A stretch of 5,669 nucleotides of DNA from Deltaproteobacteria bacterium (GTDB lineage Bacteria > Myxococcota_A > UBA796 > UBA9615). The stretch lies in NCBI GenBank assembly GCA_029261955.1, contig JAJDAI010001212.1:1-5669 (forward strand), given 5' to 3'. Under the pieces are notes generated by a model that was given only the letters and a program-made list of their open reading frames with translations, was not told the DNA's origin and did not search any database. Of the stretch, positions 1 through 4,939 are shown one piece after another (position 1 is the first letter of the stretch; every line of letters starts with the position of its first letter). The position numbers and the translations under genes were made by a program.

Positions 1-150
1 ATGACCGCCGCGCAGGGCCACGTGCCCTACACGAAGGGTCAGTACGTGCCGCTGGAGCCGCTCAGCAAGGGCGACATGGAGGCCCTGGCCACGGACGCGG
101 GCTGCAGCCCCGAAGAGGTCCGGCCGGTGCTGGGGCTCAAGCCCAGCTGA
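1..150 (+). CDS. C-terminal end of an unrecognised protein (probably 5'-partial)
   Basis: An open frame runs from the first base of the window to a TGA at 148-150, giving 49 residues that end in VRPVLGLKPS. Nearly all codons end in G or C, as in the firm genes here, so I take it as coding. The window begins exactly on an ATG, but no upstream sequence is available to look for a ribosome binding site. That Met may therefore be internal to a longer protein whose 5' part is cut off. The visible stretch is hydrophilic, with a small probable helix (residues 21-45, Ser-Lys-Gly-Asp-Met then Ser-Pro-Glu-Glu). It shows no signal, membrane segment or catalytic motif that I can name. Its stop codon directly abuts the stop of the convergent gene on the other strand. 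Family unknown. Confidence 0.65.
   Translation: MTAAQGHVPYTKGQYVPLEPLSKGDMEALATDAGCSPEEVRPVLGLKPS
129..147. other. Small hairpin at a stop-to-stop junction
   Basis: GCTGGG (129-134) pairs perfectly with CCCAGC (142-147) around a 7-base loop, just before the plus-strand stop at 148-150. Seen from the minus strand, it lies directly after the stop at 151-153. There is no T-rich run on either side, so this is at best a weak or factor-dependent termination signal, and it may simply reflect coding sequence. Confidence 0.25.
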
Positions 151-504
151 TCAATCGAAGGGGTTGTCGCTCTTCGGCGGCGCGAGGGACGCGACCGTGC
201 GGCCCTGCCGCGCGAGCCGGTTCTGGGTCGTGACGCCGCCCGACCGCGCCGTGTTCGGCTGGCCCGTCGCGGCGATCGCGGCGAGCTGCTCGGTCAGCCA
301 GCTCCGAAAGCCCGGCGCGCGGATGAAGTGCGGCCCGCTGACCTGCACCTCGGCCCAGAAGTCAGGTCCGTCGCTGCGGGTGATGATGAAGACCAGGACA
401 TCGAGGCGCTGGTCCAGCGCTTCGTAGCTGGCGGTCCAGGTGGCGCCCCCGGGCAGGGGCTGCGGCTCGGCGACGCCCCAGTCGGGGCCAGGGGGCTGAC
501 TCAT
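151..504 (-). CDS. Small hypothetical protein, 117 residues
   Basis: The ATG start is at 504-502 and the TGA at 153-151. An AGG (plus-strand 513-515) sits 8 bases upstream of the ATG as a modest ribosome binding site. I do not recognise the family. The first 25 residues are Pro/Gly-rich. Residues about 23-80 look like a compact alternating strand/helix domain: a hydrophobic strand (LDVLVFIITR), a second strand (FWAEVQVSG), then a helix (FRSWLTEQLAAIAATG). The last 35 residues are polar, Gly/Thr/Arg-rich and probably disordered, ending in SDNPFD. There is no signal peptide or transmembrane segment, so a cytoplasmic location is inferred. The codons have strong G/C third positions, and the protein is far more protein-like than the overlapping plus-strand frames, which translate to Arg/Ser/Gly-rich strings. 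It is a single-gene unit, divergent from the gene at 571. Confidence 0.7.
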   Translation of the reverse strand: MSQPPGPDWGVAEPQPLPGGATWTASYEALDQRLDVLVFIITRSDGPDFWAEVQVSGPHFIRAPGFRSWLTEQLAAIAATGQPNTARSGGVTTQNRLARQGRTVASLAPPKSDNPFD

Positions 505-530
505 GGACGCAGCCTATCGCGGGCCGCGCG

Positions 531-548
531 GGTCTGCGCAGGTCTGCG
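531..548. repeat. Tandem direct repeat in divergent promoter gap
   Basis: GGTCTGCG occurs at 531-538 and again at 541-548, a perfect 8-base repeat with a 10-base period, about one helical turn. It lies in the 66-bp gap between the divergent starts at 504 (minus) and 571 (plus). The spacing would put both copies on the same face of the DNA, as for a tandem regulator site. That role is inference only, because high-GC sequence makes short repeats common. Confidence 0.35.
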
Positions 549-554
549 GCGGCG

Positions 555-564
555 CTGGATCCAG
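555..564. promoter_or_regulatory. 10-bp palindrome, possible operator
   Basis: CTGGATCCAG is a perfect 10-base palindrome that ends 6 bases before the GTG start at 571. It could be a dimeric regulator site or affect ribosome access. No -35/-10 pair is convincing in this gap. The functional role is a guess; the symmetry itself is seen directly. Confidence 0.3.
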
Positions 565-570
565 TAGCCT

Positions 571-1683
571 GTGCGGGTGCCTGAACTTCGCTTCTGCCCC
601 GAAGGCGGCTGGGTCGTCGCCGAGAACCCGGTCCCCACCGATCCGTCCGACGTCTGGAGCTCCGAGGCGGGCGACGTCTTCGGCTGCAACCGGCTGGTCT
701 GCGGGGGGTGTGGCGGAGCGGTTCGACAGGCTCCGAACCTGAGCCACAGCCGCGGCATCAAGAAGCACCTGGGCACCCTCGCAGAGACCGAGGACTGGTC
801 CACGCTCCCCTTCCTGGAGCCCGGCTACGGCTCACGGCTCTACGCATGCAGCTGCAGGACGCACGTCGCCCACACCCGGCAGCTCTGCGACGACGACGAC
901 TTCGACTCCATGACCGACGTGGCCCTGCCCTGGCGCTGCGCGGGGCACCCGGTGCCCGCGTTGCCCCTGGAGCTGGAGGGGTTGACGGTCGACGCCTCGA
1001 CCGACCTGGAGGCGCTGGTGGCGCGGGTCATGGACGGCTGGACCCCGGAGGGGGCCACTGCGCTCTGGCGAGGCATCCCGGCGACCTGGCTGGGGCGGCT
1101 CTACACCCGGCTCTCAGGGCTGCCGCAGGCCGAAGTCGTGGCGCGAGCCGTGGCGCAGCACCTGGGCGACGCCGAGGAGGAGCACGTCGGCGCGGCGCTC
1201 TTCTTCTTCCGCTGGTTCCCCGACGCCCCCGACGGGGAGTCCGTGCTGGACCTGGCCGACGCGGCCGGCGCGAGCACCCCCTTCCACTACCCCTCCTGGA
1301 GCGAGGGCGCGCACGAGATCCCCGCGCACGCCCTGGCCGCCCGGCTGGTGCAGACCCCGCACGCCGAGCGCCGAGCCGTGCTGCACCTGCGCGGCGCGGT
1401 GCAGGAGGCCGAAGTCGAGGTCGAGCCCACGCTCATCCGCGCCCTCGCGGTGCACGACGGGGAGTGGCTCGCGCGCTCAGCCGCAAGCGTCGCCCGCGAC
1501 GCGGAGGGCGCCCTCAAGATCCTCTACGCCCTGCGCGACACCGAGCAGGACGAGCTGGTGGTGGTCGCCGGCGTCGCGCTGGCGGAGGACCCGCTCCTTC
1601 GCGAGGCCCTGCTGTCCTTCCTCGACAACGCCTTCCACCGCGACCGCCCCTTCGTCCCCGTGCTGCTCCAAGCCCTGGGATGA
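571..1683 (+). CDS. Cys/His-rich, helical-repeat-like hypothetical protein, 370 residues
   Basis: The start is taken at GTG 571, since an in-frame TAG at 565-567 blocks anything earlier. A second GTG at 577 is the only close alternative, and neither has a good ribosome binding site. Residues 1-130 carry Cys and His in zinc-ribbon-like clusters: C39, C44 and C47 (GCNRLVCGGCGG), then C93, C95, H98, H101, C106, and C123 and H126. A metal-binding fold is therefore likely but unproven. Residues about 145-370 are Ala/Leu/Glu-rich amphipathic helices that resemble HEAT-type repeats, for example LIRALAVHDGEWLARSAAS, then EGALKILYALRD, then DPLLREALLSFLDNA. There is no signal peptide or transmembrane segment, so it is probably cytoplasmic. 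The TGA at 1681-1683 overlaps the ATG of the next gene, which indicates coupled translation. I do not recognise a named family. A binding or adaptor role is possible, but no activity can be assigned. Confidence 0.8.
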   Translation: MRVPELRFCPEGGWVVAENPVPTDPSDVWSSEAGDVFGCNRLVCGGCGGAVRQAPNLSHSRGIKKHLGTLAETEDWSTLPFLEPGYGSRLYACSCRTHVAHTRQLCDDDDFDSMTDVALPWRCAGHPVPALPLELEGLTVDASTDLEALVARVMDGWTPEGATALWRGIPATWLGRLYTRLSGLPQAEVVARAVAQHLGDAEEEHVGAALFFFRWFPDAPDGESVLDLADAAGASTPFHYPSWSEGAHEIPAHALAARLVQTPHAERRAVLHLRGAVQEAEVEVEPTLIRALAVHDGEWLARSAASVARDAEGALKILYALRDTEQDELVVVAGVALAEDPLLREALLSFLDNAFHRDRPFVPVLLQALG

Positions 1684-2162
1684 GCTGGGAGCAGGCCCTG
1701 GAGCGGATCGGCGACGATCCCGACGCGGCCCTCGAGGCCCTCGACGACGCTGCCCGCGGTGGCGACGCCGGCGCGGCCCTGGCGCTGGGCGCCCTGCTCA
1801 TCGAGTCGGGAGCGGACGAGGACGGCGGCATCTACTGGCTCGCCGCGGCGTCGCAGGCCTGCGAACCCGGGGCGCGGCAGCTGCTCGCGCGCGCGGTCAT
1901 CCAGGGCCGCGGATCGGGCCGCACCCACCCCCGCGAAGCCATCCGCCTGCTGCTCGCGGCAGCCCGGGACGGCGAGGACGGCGCCATCCGCGACGTCGTC
2001 GAGCTGGCCTACGCGCTCGACCCCGCCCTGCTCTTCGACGCCGCCCTCGGCCTGTCCACCGAGGCGCCGCTGCTGCGCGCCGCGTTCCAGGAGGCAGTCG
2101 AAGACATCGCCCCCGGCTGGTTCGCCACCCACGGCGCCGACCTGCTCATCGCCTTGGGCTGA
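1680..2162 (+). CDS. Sel1/TPR-like repeat protein, 160 residues
   Basis: The ATG at 1680-1682 overlaps the upstream TGA (ATGA), and there is no strong ribosome binding site of its own, so translation is probably coupled to the gene at 571. The protein is almost wholly helical and Ala/Leu-rich. Residues about 30-60 (AALALGALLIESGADEDGG followed by an Ile-Tyr-Trp-Leu-Ala-Ala-Ala helix) and 63-98 (ARQLLARAVIQGRGSG followed by EAIRLLLAAARDG) match the Sel1-like pattern: small residue, Leu, Gly, acidic loop, then Ala-x-x-hydrophobic-x-x-Ala-Ala. A third, weaker unit follows at 98-115. Sel1-like repeats are known as protein-interaction scaffolds. No signal peptide or enzymatic motif is visible. The same frame stays open upstream to base 708, but that part is an Arg/Gly/Pro-rich shadow of the preceding gene, so I start at 1680. 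The partner is presumably the product of the upstream gene (inference). Confidence 0.8.
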   Translation: MSWEQALERIGDDPDAALEALDDAARGGDAGAALALGALLIESGADEDGGIYWLAAASQACEPGARQLLARAVIQGRGSGRTHPREAIRLLLAAARDGEDGAIRDVVELAYALDPALLFDAALGLSTEAPLLRAAFQEAVEDIAPGWFATHGADLLIALG

Positions 2163-2171
2163 TCCAAGAAA

Positions 2172-2206
2172 ATGCACGCCCCGGTGCCTGACACCGGGGC
2201 GTGCAT
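2172..2206. terminator. Strong hairpin terminator between convergent genes
   Basis: ATGCACGCCCCGGTG (2172-2186) pairs perfectly over 15 bases with 2192-2206 around the 5-base loop CCTGA. It begins 9 bases after the plus-strand stop (2160-2162) and lies 20 bases past the minus-strand stop (2229-2227). On the minus strand the hairpin is followed by TTTCTT, a U-rich tail typical of an intrinsic terminator. On the plus strand the tail is CTCTCACG, so termination in that direction is less canonical. It probably serves both genes but is best suited to the lipoprotein mRNA. Confidence 0.85.
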
Positions 2207-2226
2207 CTCTCACGAGAATTCAGGTC

Positions 2227-4224
2227 TCACATGGCCATGGGCGCGCCCCAGAAGCCCCAGTTGCACTGGCTGTTCGGGGAGATCCAGCCGGTGTACTCGG
2301 AGCCGGGGTCACTCAGCGTCGTGGCCTGGATGCCGAAGTCGCTGACCACGAAGACCACGTCGTCCATGAAGATCGTGCGGCGGACCTGGTTGCACCACTG
2401 GGCGTCCTCCCAGACCTCGAAGCCACCGAACTCGTAGAGCCACGCGCCGTGGTCGATCTCGGCCAGGGGCACCAGCGGGTCGGGGGCCTCGACGTCGACG
2501 TCGAACAGGGCGAGGGCGGAGTCGGGCCACTCGTCGCTGCCGTCCCAGCGCTGCACCGGGATGCTCAGCACGCCGTAGGGCTCGTAGAAGGTGAAGGCGT
2601 GGTGGTTGTACTGCGCCTCGGACCAGCCCATGCCGGGCACGACCTCGCGGTCGGCCAGCAGCGGGTCGCTGAAGTCGCTGATGTCGAAGAGCGAGATCTG
2701 CAGCCCCTCCCAGGAGAAGCCGTCGACCGACACCTCTTCGCCCACGGCCAGCAGGTGGTCGTCGCCGAGCGGGTGCAGGTAGTTGCTGAAGCCGGTGACC
2801 TCGAGCTCGCCCATGATTCGCGGGTCGCGCGGGTCCGAGAGGTCGAAGGTGAAGAGCGGGTCGATGCGCTCGAAGGTGACGACGTAGCCGCGCTCGCCCT
2901 CGAAGCGGGCGGAGAAGATGGTCTCGCCGGGCGCGATGTCGGTGACCGCGCCGACGGGGTCGAGGCGCGTGCCCTCCTGGCCCATCACGTAGACGCCGCT
3001 GCTGACCGTGTCGGCGTTCCAGTCGGTGGTCGCGACGCGCAGGAAGCCGTCGTGCTCACCCATGCTGAACTGGTTGAGCAGCGTGCCGGGGATGAGGCCC
3101 GACGCGGTGTAGACGGGGCCGTCCTCGCCCAGGTTGAACTTGTGCACGCGGCTGTCGACCGAGCCGTCGAAGCTGCGGAAGGGGCCGTTGTCCCACTCCG
3201 CCATGGCGAAGTAGAGGGTGTCGGCGGTGGAGTAGACGGTGTCGGCGCGGGCGAGCAGGCCGATGCTGTCCAGCGAGGTGTCGTCGTCGAGGTCGAGGCT
3301 CAGCACGGAGGTGAACTGGAGGTCCGTGCGGTTGACCGGCCGGTAGACGTCGGTGCAGCGGGTCAGGTTGCCCGTGCTCACGTGCCAGCTGTCACCGGAG
3401 AGGCGGTGGTCGGAGAAGTCCGGGATCCAGTCCCGCGCGCCGAGCTTGCTGAGGGCGTTCCGCTGCACGGCGCGCCAGTCGGCAAACTCGTTGTCGGACC
3501 AGACCTGGTAGCGGTCCTGGAGGTAGTCGGTCAGCACGACGTGGACGGTGTTGCCCACGCGGCGCGAGGTGCGCAGCGTTCCCTGCACGTAGAGCTCGCG
3601 GGTGAGGACGGGCGCGGCGCGGTCGGTGACGTCCAGGAAGGTCAGCTTGGTGATGGGGTCCCACTCCTGGTCGGAGACGGTCAGGCCGCCGCCGCCGGAC
3701 TCGGGCGACAGGCTCTGGCCGTTCCAGATCTGGCTGAAGACGACGACCCGATCCTCGCCGTCGAAGTAGAGCGAGCCGGGCTGGCCTTCGAGCAGGGTGC
3801 GGCTGAGGTGGCCCAGCTCCTTGACGGGGCGGGCCTCGAGGATGTTCAGGCCGCCGTTGTCGAGCATGTAGATGTGCCGGCCGTCGTTCTTGACGAAGTC
3901 GGCCTCGTCGACGCCGTCGACCTGCACGTTGGTGCTGGAGTAGCTGTTGGCGCCCTGGGGCTCCGCTGGCGGGACGCCGCCCGCGCTGTCGTTGGTCGCG
4001 ACGGTGGCGCGCTCGGCGCCGCCCAAGCCGCCGACCTCATCGAAATAGAGGCCCGGGGGAGAGACGTAGTCGATCTCCTTGCGGGCGGAGGCCGTGAGCC
4101 AGGTGTCGAGCTCGTCGCAGTTCTCGAAGGTCGCCAGCTCGGGAGCCTCTTCGCTCGCGCAGCCTGCCATCAGGGACAGGGCGACGGCGGGGACGGCCAG
4201 GGCGTGCAGGGGGAAACGCATCAT
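2227..4224 (-). CDS. Secreted lipoprotein with C-terminal beta-propeller domain (Beta_propel family)
   Basis: The 665-residue protein starts at ATG 4224-4222; ATG 4221-4219 is an adjacent option. The N-terminus is a lipoprotein signal: MMR, a hydrophobic core, then LMAGC with lipidated Cys22. Position -3 is Met rather than Leu. Residue +2 is Ala, which fits outer-membrane sorting under the usual Asp rule. Family hallmarks of the secreted WD40-related beta-propeller proteins (Pfam Beta_propel, COG4880) follow in order: TNVQVDGVDEADFVKNDG (98-115), NQFSMGEHDGFLRVATT (384-400), DPLFTFDLSDPRDPRIMG (455-472), GFSNYLHPLGDDHLLAVG (478-495) and YNHHAFTFYEPYGVLSIPV (539-557). Residues 23-95 are a linker. 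Cys611 and Cys654 could form a disulfide. No enzymatic activity is known to me for the family; a surface binding or scaffold role is inference. The gene is monocistronic, with a sigma-54 promoter upstream and a hairpin terminator downstream. Confidence 0.95.
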   Translation of the reverse strand: MMRFPLHALAVPAVALSLMAGCASEEAPELATFENCDELDTWLTASARKEIDYVSPPGLYFDEVGGLGGAERATVATNDSAGGVPPAEPQGANSYSSTNVQVDGVDEADFVKNDGRHIYMLDNGGLNILEARPVKELGHLSRTLLEGQPGSLYFDGEDRVVVFSQIWNGQSLSPESGGGGLTVSDQEWDPITKLTFLDVTDRAAPVLTRELYVQGTLRTSRRVGNTVHVVLTDYLQDRYQVWSDNEFADWRAVQRNALSKLGARDWIPDFSDHRLSGDSWHVSTGNLTRCTDVYRPVNRTDLQFTSVLSLDLDDDTSLDSIGLLARADTVYSTADTLYFAMAEWDNGPFRSFDGSVDSRVHKFNLGEDGPVYTASGLIPGTLLNQFSMGEHDGFLRVATTDWNADTVSSGVYVMGQEGTRLDPVGAVTDIAPGETIFSARFEGERGYVVTFERIDPLFTFDLSDPRDPRIMGELEVTGFSNYLHPLGDDHLLAVGEEVSVDGFSWEGLQISLFDISDFSDPLLADREVVPGMGWSEAQYNHHAFTFYEPYGVLSIPVQRWDGSDEWPDSALALFDVDVEAPDPLVPLAEIDHGAWLYEFGGFEVWEDAQWCNQVRRTIFMDDVVFVVSDFGIQATTLSDPGSEYTGWISPNSQCNWGFWGAPMAM

Positions 4225-4230
4225 GGGGGG

Positions 4231-4234
4231 CTCC
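4231..4234 (-). promoter_or_regulatory. Shine-Dalgarno site that fixes the lipoprotein start
   Basis: GGAG on the minus strand lies 6 bases before ATG 4224-4222 and 9 bases before the second ATG at 4221. It supports these ATGs over the in-frame TTG at 4254-4252, which would put ten polar residues before the signal peptide. Confidence 0.75.
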
Positions 4235-4255
4235 GGGTTGCTGCCCACACACAAG

Positions 4256-4271
4256 GCAAGCAGCGTGCCAG
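4256..4271 (-). promoter_or_regulatory. Sigma-54 (RpoN) -24/-12 promoter of the beta-propeller lipoprotein gene
   Basis: The minus strand reads CTGGCACGCTGCTTGC from 4271 down to 4256. This matches the sigma-54 core TGGCAC-N5-TTGC exactly, with the -24 GG at 4269-4268 and the -12 GC at 4257-4256. Counting from the -12 C, transcription would start near 4244. That gives a leader of about 20 bases containing the GGAG site and leading to ATG 4224. The geometry is what an RpoN promoter needs, and it rules out the upstream TTG at 4254 as a start codon because that lies before the predicted +1. Sigma-54 promoters need an enhancer-binding ATPase, so the gene is probably switched on by a specific activator that is not encoded in this window. 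Confidence 0.75.
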
Positions 4272-4284
4272 GGCCGGGCGGGCT

Positions 4285-4302
4285 CCGATCTGCCCGGATC
4301 GG
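4285..4302. promoter_or_regulatory. Inverted repeat between divergent genes, possible operator
   Basis: CCGATC (4285-4290) and GATCGG (4297-4302) form a perfect 6-base inverted repeat with a 6-base spacer. It lies about 41-58 bases upstream of the predicted sigma-54 start and 18 bases before the ATG of the plus-strand gene. It could bind a regulator of either gene, although activator sites for sigma-54 promoters are usually further upstream. The repeat is seen; its role is inferred. Confidence 0.3.
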
Positions 4303-4319
4303 GCTAGCATGCGCCGCTG

Positions 4320-4928
4320 ATGCCGTTTGTGTCCTTCGCGTTGCCTCTTTTCAAGCCCCGTCGCTGGGACGCGGTGGCGCTCGGAGTTCTGATCGTCGTC
4401 ATGTTCTTGCTCGACCGGGGCCTGGGTCTGCAGCTCGCCGACAGCCTCAGCGTGGAGCGCGGGCTCACCCTCTCGCAGCCCTGGCGCCTGCTCGGCTACG
4501 CGCTCATCCAGCCCAACGCCTGGAACGTCGTGGGGGTCGCGGTCGCGGTGCCGGTGGGCTTGACCATGGCCACGCGCACCTGCGGCAGCGTCGCGGGCTG
4601 GGTCGGTGTGGTGGGCGGCACCTTGATCGGGGCGCTGCTCGCACACTTTTTCGGGGGCGAAGCGGGGCGGCTGACCGGCGCAGCGGCGCTGCTCTACACC
4701 TCCCTCGGCATGGGCGCCGTGGCCTGGTTCCGCGTCCGCGACGAGCTGACCTACCGCGGCCGCGTGGACTGGGTGGTCGGCTTCGGCACGCTCGCGCTGG
4801 TGGCGCTGGCGCTGGTCTTCCCGCTGGTCCGCCAGCTCGCGTTTCGGCCGGAGTACGCGGTCACGACCGTCTTCGGCGCCCTGCTGATGACCTTCTGGCC
4901 CCGGCATTGGGAATCGGTCATGCGCTGA
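4320..4928 (+). CDS. Multi-pass membrane protein, rhomboid-like layout without catalytic residues
   Basis: The 202-residue protein has about six hydrophobic segments, near residues 17-36, 67-85, 90-111, 116-137, 150-170 and 177-193. This places it in the cytoplasmic membrane. The order resembles bacterial rhomboids: a first helix, a long loop, then PWRLLGYALIQPNAW (54-68, compare W-R-L-L-T-Y-x-F-x-H in rhomboids), and a Gly-rich helix TGAAALLYTSLGMG (119-132) where rhomboids have the G-x-S-G catalytic serine. Here Ala replaces Ser, the loop/TM2 His is Gln, and no His-Gly-Gly helix follows, so proteolysis is unlikely if the relationship is real. The ATG at 4320 has no clear ribosome binding site and overlaps the TGA of a three-codon frame (TGATG). 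GTG 4329 is an alternative start. The gene is divergent from the lipoprotein gene and convergent with the oxidase. The membrane call is firm; the rhomboid link is tentative. Confidence 0.8.
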   Translation: MPFVSFALPLFKPRRWDAVALGVLIVVMFLLDRGLGLQLADSLSVERGLTLSQPWRLLGYALIQPNAWNVVGVAVAVPVGLTMATRTCGSVAGWVGVVGGTLIGALLAHFFGGEAGRLTGAAALLYTSLGMGAVAWFRVRDELTYRGRVDWVVGFGTLALVALALVFPLVRQLAFRPEYAVTTVFGALLMTFWPRHWESVMR

Positions 4929-4939
4929 GCGGCGCTCAG
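4925..4939. terminator. Hairpin that contains both stop codons of convergent genes
   Basis: CTGAGC (4925-4930) and GCTCAG (4934-4939) form a perfect 6-base stem with a GGC loop. The left arm contains the TGA of the membrane protein gene (4926-4928), and the right arm contains the complement of the TGA of the oxidase gene (4936-4938). The intergenic space is only 7 bases. There is no T tract on either side, so factor-independent termination would be weak. The symmetry is seen; a terminator role is inferred. Confidence 0.4.

Noticed and set aside
708..1679. Upstream extension of the Sel1 gene frame
   Set aside because: This part translates to an Arg/Gly/Ala/Pro-rich string within the well-biased gene 571-1683. 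The Sel1-like protein begins naturally at ATG 1680 in an ATGA overlap.
1524..2213. Minus-strand 229-codon open frame opposite the coupled pair
   Set aside because: It is antisense to two coding regions, is Gly/Arg/Val-rich with no recognisable domain, and crosses the terminator hairpin.
4225..4254. TTG at 4254 as the lipoprotein start
   Set aside because: It would precede the predicted +1 of the sigma-54 promoter and add ten polar residues before the signal peptide. ATG 4224 has GGAG at the right distance.
1759..4320. Plus-strand 853-codon open frame, longer than any accepted gene
   Set aside because: It runs antisense to the beta-propeller lipoprotein gene, which has family motifs, a lipoprotein signal, a promoter and a terminator. 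The translation is Val/Gly/Ala/Asp-repetitive with no domain, as expected from the antisense frame of a G/C-third-position gene.
4221..4907. Minus-strand 228-codon frame opposite the membrane protein gene
   Set aside because: It is His/Gln/Arg/Glu-rich with no hydrophobic core and antisense to a frame with clear transmembrane segments. It would also cover the sigma-54 promoter.
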